Below are positions 31,838 to 37,478 of a DNA stretch of 37,970 bases, piece by piece. Under the pieces are notes generated by a model. The model was not told the origin of the DNA. It worked only from the letters and a program-made list of their open reading frames with translations, and searched no databases. Source of the DNA: a virus; the IMG/VR virus record IMGVR_UViG_3300033144_002778, positions 1 through 37,970 of that record; one strand, 5' to 3'. Within the stretch, counting starts at the first letter, position 1; each line of letters opens with the position of its first letter. The position numbers and the translations under genes are program-made.

Positions 31838-32040
31838 TCGAATTAGAAGAAATCAAAAAAGGCATTTTGGAGCTATGCAAAAAACACAATTGCTGCTTTC
31901 ACATTGTCCACATAGGCGACAGAGAAACCCCAGTGATAAACGTAATGAACCTGGATTGCAAATCGTTTGATTTTATATTTGCCAAAGAGGGTAAAATGGT
32001 TCCCCTTAATTCTGACAGTAAACAAGTGAGCATGTTTTGA
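31834..32040 (+). CDS. Small protein between the methyltransferases (68 aa)
   Basis: It overlaps both methyltransferase genes by 3-4 bases (ATGA and TTGA). The fold looks alpha-beta: an N-terminal helix 'ELEEIKKGILELCKKHNCCF', then strands 'HIVHIGDRETPVINVMN'. Two adjacent Cys follow the helix. Close coupling suggests a partner or regulator of the modification enzymes, but nothing in the sequence shows it. Confidence 0.65.
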   Translation: MIELEEIKKGILELCKKHNCCFHIVHIGDRETPVINVMNLDCKSFDFIFAKEGKMVPLNSDSKQVSMF

Positions 32041-32678
32041 AACCATATTTCGAAAAAGAAAACTACCGACTATACAACGCCGATTGTATGGAGCTAATGA
32101 AAACCTACCCAGATAATCATTTTGAGCTTGCAATAGTTGATCCTCCTTATGGGATAAATGTAAATAGCAGCATGGGAAGACGAAAGGGAGATACAAAAAG
32201 CAAGTTCAAAAAAGCTTCTTGGGATTCTTGCCCACCCGAAAAAGAATATTTTATTGAATTGGAACGGGTTTCAAAAAATCAAATAATTTGGGGAGCTAAT
32301 CATTTCATGGATTTAATTTCTAAGCGTTCCAGCTGCTGGATAGTTTGGGATAAGCTTTTTTCCGAGGAAGTTTCTTTTGCTTCTTGTGAACTTGCCTTCA
32401 CTAGTTTTGATTCTGTAGTTAAAAGATTTTCATATTCTAGCGCAAGACCAGACGGAATTCACCCAACGCAAAAACCGATTAAATTATACGAATGGCTTTT
32501 AAAAAACTACGCAAAAGAAGGGGACAAAATTCTAGACACCCATTGTGGCAGTGGTTCAATTGCTATAGCTTGCCACTATATGGGGTTTGACCTAACAGCT
32601 AGTGAATTAGATGCAGACTATTGCAAGGCCTCAGTTGAACGGTACAAGAAAGAAACGGCTCAGATTTCAATGTTTTAA
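32037..32678 (+). CDS. N6-adenine DNA methyltransferase (beta class)
   Basis: The 213-residue enzyme starts at TTG 32037, overlapping the previous TGA. Motif IV 'IVDPPYGINV' near 32-41 (catalytic Asp-Pro-Pro-Tyr) precedes 'HPTQKPIKLYEWLL' near 141-154 and motif I 'ILDTHCGSGSIAIA' near 164-177, the order of beta-class enzymes. The target domain between motifs is short. It would methylate adenine in phage DNA. With the cytosine enzyme, it gives the phage two kinds of base methylation. The specificity cannot be read from sequence. Confidence 0.92.
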   Translation: MKPYFEKENYRLYNADCMELMKTYPDNHFELAIVDPPYGINVNSSMGRRKGDTKSKFKKASWDSCPPEKEYFIELERVSKNQIIWGANHFMDLISKRSSCWIVWDKLFSEEVSFASCELAFTSFDSVVKRFSYSSARPDGIHPTQKPIKLYEWLLKNYAKEGDKILDTHCGSGSIAIACHYMGFDLTASELDADYCKASVERYKKETAQISMF

Positions 32679-32696
32679 AATAAAACAACAAATGAC

Positions 32697-32725
32697 TTGT
32701 TAAATCTATATAGAAAGTGTAAATT
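32697..32725 (+). promoter_or_regulatory. Promoter with single CTATATAG box; possible leaderless start
   Basis: TTGTTA (32697-32702) and TAAATT (32720-32725) are 17 nt apart, with CTATATAG (32706-32713) in the spacer, the same arrangement as the promoter at 26730. The predicted start point, about 7 nt after the -10 box, falls on the ATG at 32732, and no Shine-Dalgarno sequence lies upstream of that ATG. Confidence 0.6.
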
Positions 32726-32731
32726 AATATT

Positions 32732-33049
32732 ATGAAAAAAGATATAGAAAAAGAAAAACTTTTAAAAATGAAAAACAAGTTAGAACGGGAATTTGCAAAG
32801 GTTGCTAAATCTAAAAAAGGCAGCAAGATAGATTTCGCTTCCTGGCTTCGCAGTATTGCGGAAAAAGAAAAGAAAATAAAAGCAGAAGTATTAGACGATA
32901 AAAAACTTGTAGAGATGAGTAAGAAATTAAAAAGGGAATTTACAAAAGTTGCTGCACACGAAACCGGAAAAGGCGGGAAGTTTAGCTTTCATCTACGTGA
33001 AATTATGTGGAAAGAAATAGCAAGGTCTAAGAAAAGCAGAAAAAAATAA
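32732..33049 (+). CDS. Small basic protein with internal duplication (105 aa)
   Basis: Two similar halves are visible: residues about 12-48 ('KMKNKLEREFAKVAKSKKG' to 'WLRSIAEKEKK') and 60-97 ('EMSKKLKREFTKVAAHETGK' to 'HLREIMWKEIAR'). Each is a helix with Leu-x-Arg-Glu-Phe-x-Lys-Val-Ala, then a Gly/Lys loop and a second helix. The protein is rich in Lys and ends 'RSKKSRKK', so it may bind nucleic acid. It has its own promoter and lacks a ribosome binding site. The repeats suggest a two-headed binding protein, perhaps the regulator of the CTATATAG sites (speculative). Confidence 0.65.
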   Translation: MKKDIEKEKLLKMKNKLEREFAKVAKSKKGSKIDFASWLRSIAEKEKKIKAEVLDDKKLVEMSKKLKREFTKVAAHETGKGGKFSFHLREIMWKEIARSKKSRKK

Positions 33050-33067
33050 GGTTATATCCCCCACGAG

Positions 33068-33108
33068 GGCGGCAAGGGTTCCTTTTGATTTCATTTCCCC
33101 TTGCCGCC
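33068..33108 (+). other. Perfect GC-rich 11-bp hairpin
   Basis: GGCGGCAAGGG (33068-33078) and CCCTTGCCGCC (33098-33108) pair perfectly around a 19-nt T-rich loop. No T run follows the stem; instead TATAAA starts at once. The loop contains TTGATT, usable as a -35 box. It may end the upstream transcript with help from Rho, or act as a DNA-level cruciform/operator over the promoter. Confidence 0.6.
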
Positions 33109-33114
33109 TATAAA
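33085..33114 (+). promoter_or_regulatory. Candidate promoter overlapping the hairpin
   Basis: TTGATT (33085-33090, within the hairpin loop) and TATAAA (33109-33114) are 18 nt apart. The ATG of the next gene at 33120 lies only 5 nt after the -10 box and has no ribosome binding site, so a leaderless transcript is possible. Confidence 0.45.
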
Positions 33115-33119
33115 ATATT

Positions 33120-33575
33120 ATGACTAAAATATTACCAAAAGATGCATATCTAAAAGATATCCCAGGGGCTTTAGTTAGAACCAAAAAGGGTAAAACTAAA
33201 TTAAGTCCTGCCGGGGTTTCTGAGGAAACAATACAAAATGCCGTAGAGGACTATTTGAATTTTAAGGGTATTAAGTTTATAAGAATCCCCGACTCGATTT
33301 ATAGAATGTGCAGCCCATTTACACGAGAAGGAAGGAACACTAAAATTTGGGTAGCAAAAGAAATAAAAGAATATTTGTCAGGTATACCGGATATTATAGC
33401 CCTAAAAAAGAATGGGGAATTAAGTAACTCTAACTTAGCTTTAGAGCTTAAAAAGAAAAATGCCAAACCCAGGCAAGCACAAATAAATTGGGCCTTGGGG
33501 ATCACGGTACACTATCCAGACACGATAGATAAGGCTATTAATCTTATTGATAGATGGATGAAAGAAGAGGGCTAA
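33120..33575 (+). CDS. VRR-NUC/PD-(D/E)XK-like nuclease (151 aa)
   Basis: The core has the nuclease pattern 'LSGIPDIIALK' near 86-96 (catalytic Asp), 'LALELKKKNAKPRQAQINWA' near 105-124 (Glu-x-Lys, then a conserved Gln and Trp), and an N-terminal 'EETIQNAVEDYLNFKGIKF' helix-strand, as in VRR-NUC and Holliday-junction-resolvase-like proteins. Such phage enzymes process branched DNA before packaging. Residues 1-35 are basic. It lacks a Shine-Dalgarno sequence at its only plausible start. It belongs with the recombination and methylation genes. Confidence 0.8.
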   Translation: MTKILPKDAYLKDIPGALVRTKKGKTKLSPAGVSEETIQNAVEDYLNFKGIKFIRIPDSIYRMCSPFTREGRNTKIWVAKEIKEYLSGIPDIIALKKNGELSNSNLALELKKKNAKPRQAQINWALGITVHYPDTIDKAINLIDRWMKEEG

Positions 33576-33576
33576 A

Positions 33577-33804
33577 ATGCCTAATAAGTTCGAGCGGTTT
33601 GATAAAAACCTCCAAAAACAGTTACTAGAGGCACGAAAAAGAATTAAATTAATTAATCAGATGCTAGTTGATGCCAATATTGTATGTCATAAAATGGATA
33701 CGATGCTAAAAAGAAAAGACGAAGAAATCGAAATGCTAAGAGAAAGAATAAAAATCCCCTTAAAAATGGTAGCAAAACATGATATTAAAAAAATCGGAAG
33801 TTAG
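33577..33804 (+). CDS. Coiled-coil protein (75 aa), unknown
   Basis: It starts one base after the nuclease gene. The sequence is charged and almost wholly helical, with heptad-like Leu/Ile/Met spacing ('LLEARKRIKLINQMLVDANI' near 16-35; 'KDEEIEMLRERIK' near 49-61). No other motif. It may be a DNA-binding or assembly partner of the nuclease. Unknown function. Confidence 0.6.
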   Translation: MPNKFERFDKNLQKQLLEARKRIKLINQMLVDANIVCHKMDTMLKRKDEEIEMLRERIKIPLKMVAKHDIKKIGS

Positions 33805-33955
33805 AATTGAATCCGCTGAATCAGGTTGTTTTTTAGTTATGACAAGAAGACAGTCGGAAATATACGGTATTAAGCCTACGATGCAAAAAAGGATATCCTT
33901 GTATCAAAATACCTTTAATAAAGTCGCAAAAAAACATTTATTATTTAATTCTTAA
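33779..33955 (+). CDS. Small basic protein (58 aa), unknown
   Basis: ATG at 33779 lies in another frame within the end of the coiled-coil gene (26-base overlap), and the frame runs to TAA at 33953-33955. The peptide is basic, with 'ESGCFLVMTRRQSEIYGIKP' and a Lys/His-rich end. No good ribosome binding site is seen, so coupling to the upstream gene is needed. Composition looks like a real protein. Confidence 0.45.
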   Translation: MILKKSEVRIESAESGCFLVMTRRQSEIYGIKPTMQKRISLYQNTFNKVAKKHLLFNS

Positions 33956-33961
33956 TATCGC

Positions 33962-34000
33962 TTGTTTTTCTATATAGTTTTTTGTATTCTTTATATATAG
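33962..34000 (+). promoter_or_regulatory. Promoter with CTATATAG operator (accessory operon 2)
   Basis: TTGTTT (33962-33967) and TATTCT (33985-33990) are 17 nt apart. CTATATAG at 33970-33977 lies in the spacer and ATATATAG follows at 33993-34000, 23 bp away, as at 26739/26762. AAATCAA and AAGGAAAAG come before ATG 34019. Confidence 0.65.
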
Positions 34001-34018
34001 AAATCAATTAAGGAAAAG

Positions 34019-34165
34019 ATGAACAAACCACTAAAAGATTATACTCAAGAAGATTGGGAAAGGGTAGATAGACTACTTAATAAGGTTGGGGTTGAAATGG
34101 ATAACTTCGAAGATTTTATAAAAAACCCCATCGAACATATGAAAAGAAAGCGGGCCGGAAAATGA
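34019..34165 (+). CDS. Small protein (48 aa), unknown
   Basis: It is the first gene after the second CTATATAG promoter, with the ribosome binding site AAGGAAAAG. The 48 residues are charged and helical, with 'TQEDWERVDRLLNKVGVEM' and a basic end 'HMKRKRAGK'. The stop overlaps the next ATG (ATGA). First genes of such phage operons are often anti-host or anti-defence factors, but nothing specific is visible. Confidence 0.6.
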   Translation: MNKPLKDYTQEDWERVDRLLNKVGVEMDNFEDFIKNPIEHMKRKRAGK

Positions 34166-34410
34166 ATTTATATTTAATATCACAAGACATTAATAACGAT
34201 TATGACACCTATGATTCTGCGGTAGTTGCTGCCGAATCTAAAGAGGAAGCAAGGGGTATTCATCCACATGAAGACTTCGGATCTGATGGTTTTGATATTG
34301 ATTTCGATGACTGGGTAAGGCCCATTGATGCATATAAAATAAAAGTGGAATTAATAGGAACAACAGATAAAAAGAAGGGTGTAATATTATCTTCTTATAG
34401 GGCGGGATAA
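34162..34410 (+). CDS. Conserved phage small protein (82 aa)
   Basis: The opening 'LYLISQDINNDYDTYDSAVV' followed by 'AAESKEEARGIHP' recalls a small protein type seen in many phages and prophages, of unknown function. The protein looks alpha-beta, with acidic loops ('DFGSDGFDIDFDDW') and C-terminal strands. Start overlaps the previous gene (ATGA). Confidence 0.7.
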   Translation: MNLYLISQDINNDYDTYDSAVVAAESKEEARGIHPHEDFGSDGFDIDFDDWVRPIDAYKIKVELIGTTDKKKGVILSSYRAG

Positions 34411-34411
34411 A

Positions 34412-34606
34412 ATGATTTGTATTTTGTTAAATATTTTTTTAGGGATGTTGATTGGGTTGTTTTTCCCCTTATTCATCTATTATATATCGGTTCTTAGTGA
34501 TCTTGATTTTGGAGACTACAAAACAAAGAAACAGTTTTTAAAAGATTTAATCCCGTTTTGGGGGTTTTTCCGAAAGAGAAACGATATTTTTAAAAATTTA
34601 GAATAA
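34412..34606 (+). CDS. Small membrane protein (64 aa)
   Basis: Residues about 2-28 form one long or two short hydrophobic segments ('ILLNIFLGMLIGLFFPLFIY'), followed by a soluble, basic C-terminal half ('FRKRNDIFKNLE'). An inner-membrane protein with a cytoplasmic tail is likely. Possible roles include superinfection exclusion or lysis. Unknown. Confidence 0.6.
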   Translation: MICILLNIFLGMLIGLFFPLFIYYISVLSDLDFGDYKTKKQFLKDLIPFWGFFRKRNDIFKNLE

Positions 34607-34614
34607 GGAATAAA

Positions 34615-34746
34615 ATGATTAGCAAGGGATTAGCAATTACAATTGCAGTGGTAATAATAATTGGCTTAGGTGCCTGGGCTGAGAAGCTTTCACCAGGCAG
34701 CAAACCACAGCCAAACTTTTCAACATACTATCCAGGGGGTGAATAG
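34615..34746 (+). CDS. Small exported or membrane-anchored peptide (43 aa)
   Basis: ATG at 34615 follows AATAAGGAATAAA, the leader sequence used at several accessory genes. Residues 4-22 are hydrophobic ('GLAITIAVVIIIGLGAWA'), with Ala-Trp-Ala as a possible signal peptidase site. The rest is Pro/Ser-rich ('SPGSKPQPNFSTYYPGG'). The layout recalls small spanin-like or signal-arrest proteins, without a lipobox. The next gene starts immediately. Confidence 0.55.
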   Translation: MISKGLAITIAVVIIIGLGAWAEKLSPGSKPQPNFSTYYPGGE

Positions 34747-34905
34747 ATGGGACACAGTAAAGACACTAGGGAAGGAATGTTGATTGGTGAAAACTGTAAC
34801 GAGTGCGGATCTTATCTAGACGATGGTGAAGGATTTCCAGTAACCTGTGATACTTGTGAAAATGGCCCCTCTGATGAGGAGAACTGGAGGAGTTTGGAGC
34901 AATGA
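34747..34905 (+). CDS. Small zinc-ribbon protein (52 aa)
   Basis: ATG at 34747 directly follows the previous stop. 'NCNECGSYLDD' and 'VTCDTCENGP' provide two Cys-x2-Cys knuckles, enough for one zinc ribbon. The rest is acidic. The last four bases overlap the next gene (ATGA). It is the first of three consecutive tiny Cys-pair proteins. Confidence 0.6.
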   Translation: MGHSKDTREGMLIGENCNECGSYLDDGEGFPVTCDTCENGPSDEENWRSLEQ

Positions 34906-35069
34906 AAATAAAGTGCAAGAATCCAGAGTGCGAAAGGGATGCTGTTAGAATTTGGTGCTCTAGCAAGTGCAGAGACAAGGCTAGGTATTTTAGTAATACG
35001 GCAAAATTCAAAGTTATAAGGCGATCTATTCCTAAAAATCCAGATGACGTTTACAGGTTTAAGATATGA
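34902..35069 (+). CDS. Small zinc-finger protein A (55 aa)
   Basis: ATG at 34902, stop at 35067-35069. Pattern Cys-x4-Cys ('CKNPEC') and then Cys-x3-Cys ('WCSSKCRDKARYFSN'), an FCS-like treble of metal ligands with a basic helix. The next gene codes for a clear relative with the same spacing. The C-terminus is basic ('FKVIRRSIPKNPDDV'). DNA or RNA binding is likely but unproven. Confidence 0.6.
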   Translation: MKIKCKNPECERDAVRIWCSSKCRDKARYFSNTAKFKVIRRSIPKNPDDVYRFKI

Positions 35070-35203
35070 AACCATGCGAGAATACAGAGTGCAAGGAAGA
35101 ATCCAAATTAAGGTTTTGTTCTAGGAAATGCAGAAATCGGTATCACTATTTAAAACGAGAAATCTGGAAAATGCCAGGAGCGAAGGAAAAAGAAAATGAT
35201 TAA
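35066..35203 (+). CDS. Small zinc-finger protein B (45 aa), paralogue of A
   Basis: ATG at 35066 overlaps the previous stop and the frame ends at TAA 35201-35203. The arrangement 'MKPCENTECKEE' then 'FCSRKCRNRYHYLKREIW' repeats that of the neighbour: Cys-x4-Cys, about ten residues, Phe-Cys-Ser-x-Lys-Cys-Arg and a basic helix. A tandem duplication with strong divergence is likely. Confidence 0.6.
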   Translation: MKPCENTECKEESKLRFCSRKCRNRYHYLKREIWKMPGAKEKEND

Positions 35204-35447
35204 AAAACTATGGAATTTGATTTTCCCTAAAATATACTTTGCTAGTTATGAGGGCAGAGTGCTTAGAGTAAAGTGGACCAACGGAAAGACTAGTATTTAT
35301 CATGGTGAGTGTACTGTTTGGTTTCATTATCCAGAAATAAAAAGGTGTGGTTTTTTTCTTGAGGGACAGCTTTGTGATGTTTGGTCCTATCTCAAGGTAC
35401 ACGGAAACGATTACCCAGACGCTCATTTAAAAAAAGATGATAAATAA
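35196..35447 (+). CDS. Small protein (83 aa), unknown
   Basis: It overlaps zinc-finger gene B by 8 bases and ends the second accessory operon. It seems a compact beta protein rich in aromatic residues ('RVLRVKWTNGKTSIYHGECT', 'CGFFLEGQLCDVWSYLKVHG') with three or four Cys. No family recognised. Confidence 0.6.
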   Translation: MIKKLWNLIFPKIYFASYEGRVLRVKWTNGKTSIYHGECTVWFHYPEIKRCGFFLEGQLCDVWSYLKVHGNDYPDAHLKKDDK

Positions 35448-35448
35448 C

Positions 35449-35487
35449 TTGGATTCTATATAGTTTGTTGTTAGTTTATATATATAG
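35449..35487 (+). promoter_or_regulatory. Promoter with CTATATAG operator (accessory operon 3)
   Basis: TTGGAT (35449-35454), 17 nt, TAGTTT (35472-35477). CTATATAG at 35456-35463 lies in the spacer and ATATATAG at 35480-35487, 24 bp on. AAATCAAAC and the ribosome binding site AAAAGGAAT precede ATG 35509. The -10 box is the weakest of the set. Confidence 0.6.
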
Positions 35488-35508
35488 AAATCAAACAAAA
35501 GGAATACA

Positions 35509-35853
35509 ATGATTATACACACGTTGGCTGTTAAAAATACAGAAGATTGGGGAAATTTTGAAGATTATCAAGTTGGGATTATTCAGGGCGAACTTGACAC
35601 TATGGATATTGAAACCCTTATTGAATTGGAGTCAGACGGTAGTTACACGGCTGAAATTGTAGACTGTGAAGAACAAGAATTAATTATAACTATCATGAGT
35701 GGGAATGTTCAGGAAATTGTTGATTGCTTATCTAGCCAGTTTGAAAGCGAAAGAGAATTAAACGAAATGGTTTCACTAAAGCCGGTATTTACTTTAAAAA
35801 AAATAAGTTTAGCCAAAGCAGTAGTTGAAATTGATTGGGCGGTGGTTGTATGA
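35509..35853 (+). CDS. Very acidic protein (114 aa), possible DNA mimic
   Basis: By my count it has about 24 Asp/Glu against 6-7 Lys/Arg. Acidic residues are spread over the first 90 positions ('DTMDIETLIELESDGS', 'IVDCEEQELIIT', 'SQFESERELNEMV'), while the last 20 are hydrophobic strands. Small phage proteins with this charge pattern often mimic DNA and block restriction or other DNA-binding host proteins. It is the first gene behind the third CTATATAG promoter, which suits early expression. The function is inference from charge. Confidence 0.65.
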   Translation: MIIHTLAVKNTEDWGNFEDYQVGIIQGELDTMDIETLIELESDGSYTAEIVDCEEQELIITIMSGNVQEIVDCLSSQFESERELNEMVSLKPVFTLKKISLAKAVVEIDWAVVV

Positions 35854-36266
35854 GCATAGAGAAAAAACTAGAAAAGGCACTTGTCAAAAAATCATTTCAG
35901 GATGGGGTGATTCAAGGTATTAGGTTATTATCAAATTCAATCCTTGAAAAAGGAATGGAAGTCGATAATTTTGTTTTGGAACGATTAACCGATTTGACGA
36001 TTAAGGAAGTAACCAAAAGATTTAAAGATTTGGAAGTCTCAAAGCAACCACAATATATTTTTGCAGAAAACAGAGGCGCCTATATTGAGCACATAAAGGC
36101 TCGTGAGTGGACCCAGGCATTTTATATCTATTTATACGCGCCTAGCCAATTAAGGGGCATAGCCAACCCTATTATTCATTATGTGGGCAATTACAGCAAT
36201 AACCCCAGCTATGACTCAGTGAGAAGAATGGAACGAGAACGAACTTTTACAAATAAGGTGGAATAA
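35850..36266 (+). CDS. Unknown helical protein (138 aa)
   Basis: I choose ATG 35850, which overlaps the previous TGA (ATGA), rather than TTG 35835. The protein is helical: an N-terminal Lys-rich helix, 'DGVIQGIRLLSNSILEKGME', then 'LTDLTIKEVTKRFKDLE', and a C-terminal basic end 'VRRMERERTFTNKVE'. A central segment has aromatic residues ('YIYLYAPSQLRGI'). No domain recognised. Its coupling to the acidic protein suggests a joint role. Confidence 0.65.
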   Translation: MSIEKKLEKALVKKSFQDGVIQGIRLLSNSILEKGMEVDNFVLERLTDLTIKEVTKRFKDLEVSKQPQYIFAENRGAYIEHIKAREWTQAFYIYLYAPSQLRGIANPIIHYVGNYSNNPSYDSVRRMERERTFTNKVE

Positions 36267-36376
36267 TGGATTTTGCAATGTGTTTTGTTTGTGTTGTTGT
36301 GCTTGTAATTTTGTTTCATGGTGACCCAAGTCTCATGGATGCTTTAATTCAAAATTTAATGTCAAATTCAAAATAA
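36266..36376 (+). CDS. Tiny membrane protein (36 aa)
   Basis: ATG at 36266 shares a base with the previous TAA, and the frame ends at 36374-36376. Residues 3-17 are a hydrophobic segment ('FAMCFVCVVVLVILF'), followed by a polar tail. It looks like a single-span membrane peptide. Overlap and operon position support it; function unknown. Confidence 0.45.
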   Translation: MDFAMCFVCVVVLVILFHGDPSLMDALIQNLMSNSK

Positions 36377-36384
36377 GGAATAAA

Positions 36385-36663
36385 ATGTTTATACCAGGAA
36401 CCAATATACTAGCAACCTATGAAGACTTAGAAAACGAAGTAAGGGCAGGGCGTCGCTCAATGCAAATTATGGGCTTAAGAACACAGCTTTTAGGTTGTGA
36501 ACTTCAAAAGGTGGACAAAGGTAACGAGATTTTTGATTATAAAGAGGGCGTAATTGATAAGCCTATGCTTATTGCAATTAGGCAATTAATCAAGGATGGA
36601 AACTATGATAAATTTAGAGATGGCGCCAGGATTAACGTTAGAAGCCAGAATTTAACAGGGTAG
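36385..36663 (+). CDS. Small protein (92 aa), unknown
   Basis: It has the leader AAATAAGGAATAAAATG shared with other accessory genes. The protein looks alpha-helical with 'YEDLENEVRAGRRSMQIMGL' near residues 12-31 and a basic C-terminus ('KFRDGARINVRSQN'). It is the last coding gene before the structured RNA cluster. No family recognised. Confidence 0.6.
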   Translation: MFIPGTNILATYEDLENEVRAGRRSMQIMGLRTQLLGCELQKVDKGNEIFDYKEGVIDKPMLIAIRQLIKDGNYDKFRDGARINVRSQNLTG

Positions 36664-36669
36664 AAATTA

Positions 36670-36790
36670 GATGATTAGGTTTGCCCTTGCCAAAGAAATT
36701 TGGTTTATAAATAGGCCAGGTTCAAGTCCTTGGCAATCATCTATAGGGTGTGGTCGCCATCCTGAAGGGGTTTAAATCCCCAGTGGCCTA
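36670..36790 (+). ncRNA. Structured RNA region with two overlapping tRNA-like folds
   Basis: Fold 1: GATGATT (36670-36676) pairs perfectly with AATCATC (36735-36741), enclosing CCAAA-GAAA-TTTGG and GCCAGG-TTCAAGT-CCTTGGC, the latter like a T-arm with its TTCAA loop. Fold 2: TAGGCCA (36712-36718) pairs perfectly with TGGCCTA (36784-36790), enclosing GGGTG-TGGTCGC-CATCC (5-bp stem, 7-nt loop with GTC at the anticodon place) and GGGG-TTTAAAT-CCCC. Both have tRNA size and arms, but T33 and other fixed bases are missing and they overlap. Degenerate tRNA genes or another structured RNA are both possible. Confidence 0.4.
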
Positions 36791-36816
36791 AATTTTAAAC
36801 AGAGGTTGCGTGAGTA

Positions 36817-36895
36817 AGTGGTGGTTTGGAAACCTGAGAGACAGAAAAGCTGGGCGGTACTAAAGGTCCTATCTTTCGCCTACCAGAGGCCCACT
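36817..36895 (+). ncRNA. Structured RNA, third element of the cluster
   Basis: AGTGG (36817-36821) pairs with CCACT (36891-36895). Inside are GGTT-TGGA-AACC (36823-36834) and a stem CTGG-GCG (36850-36856) with CGC (36877-36879), 3-nt bulge, CCAG (36883-36886), capped by AAAG-GTCCTAT-CTTT (36862-36876). This is a 79-nt branched fold without an ORF. No match to a known RNA by eye. Confidence 0.4.
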
Positions 36896-36918
36896 AAAAT
36901 AACCGAAATAGGTAAAAA

Positions 36919-37140
36919 ATGAACTTTATTAAAAAATATTATCAATTATTCCTTTTTTGGATGGACCTATTAACAAAGGTTAAGTTTTCAGATAGACCGG
37001 AACGACCCTATACACAAGATTATCTCAATGATTACCCTCGATTATTAAAGAAAACCCTTACCTATAGAAAATGGGTTTTAAAAAGAAAGATTCTATTGAT
37101 GAAAATAAGCTATAAGAAAGCATTGAGGCGGTCTAAATGA
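36919..37140 (+). CDS. Small basic protein (73 aa), unknown
   Basis: It lies between the structured RNA elements and has the weak ribosome binding site ATAGGT. The N-terminal 20 residues are aromatic and hydrophobic ('FIKKYYQLFLFWMDLLTKV'), possibly a membrane-associated helix, and the C-terminus is strongly basic ('RKWVLKRKILLMKISYKKAL'). It overlaps the next gene by four bases. Confidence 0.55.
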   Translation: MNFIKKYYQLFLFWMDLLTKVKFSDRPERPYTQDYLNDYPRLLKKTLTYRKWVLKRKILLMKISYKKALRRSK

Positions 37141-37478
37141 ATCATAACGAAATAGAAGCATTGGCAAAGCTAAGATTAGACGACCTTCGATATTTTGGGT
37201 TTAAATCAAGCCTACTTAAGCATGTTGAAGACCTAGCAGACAAAAACGAAATGTACGAGCCTATCAATATTCAATTTGTTCCAGATGCTTACACAATAGA
37301 CAAAGAGAACAAAGCCTGTGTGATTTACGAGGTCGAGAACACGCACAAAATATCAATTGAAAAGCTAAGACATATTCACAAAGTGGCCTGGGATCTTGAT
37401 TATTACCATTGGGATCTAAAACTAATAGCAGTGAGCCACAGAGGGGCAGCAATTGAAATCGAACTGAATTTTAAATAG
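37137..37478 (+). CDS. PD-(D/E)XK-like small protein (113 aa)
   Basis: The pattern 'QFVPDAYTIDKENKACVIYE' at about 46-65, followed by 'VENTHKISIEKLRHIHKVA', gives Pro-Asp on one strand and Tyr-Glu-Val-Glu on the next, with a helix carrying Lys after it. This is the core of restriction-endonuclease-like folds, and similar short proteins occur in many phages. The second acidic element is Glu-Val-Glu rather than Glu-x-Lys, so activity is uncertain. The stop codon TAG overlaps the first bases of the following RNA element. Confidence 0.65.
   Translation: MNHNEIEALAKLRLDDLRYFGFKSSLLKHVEDLADKNEMYEPINIQFVPDAYTIDKENKACVIYEVENTHKISIEKLRHIHKVAWDLDYYHWDLKLIAVSHRGAAIEIELNFK

Noticed and set aside
36670-36790. 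Calling two ordinary tRNA genes (Lys- and Asp-like)
   Set aside because: The candidates overlap, lack T33 and T8, and have odd spacing between arms. I report structured RNA instead and leave tRNA as one possibility.
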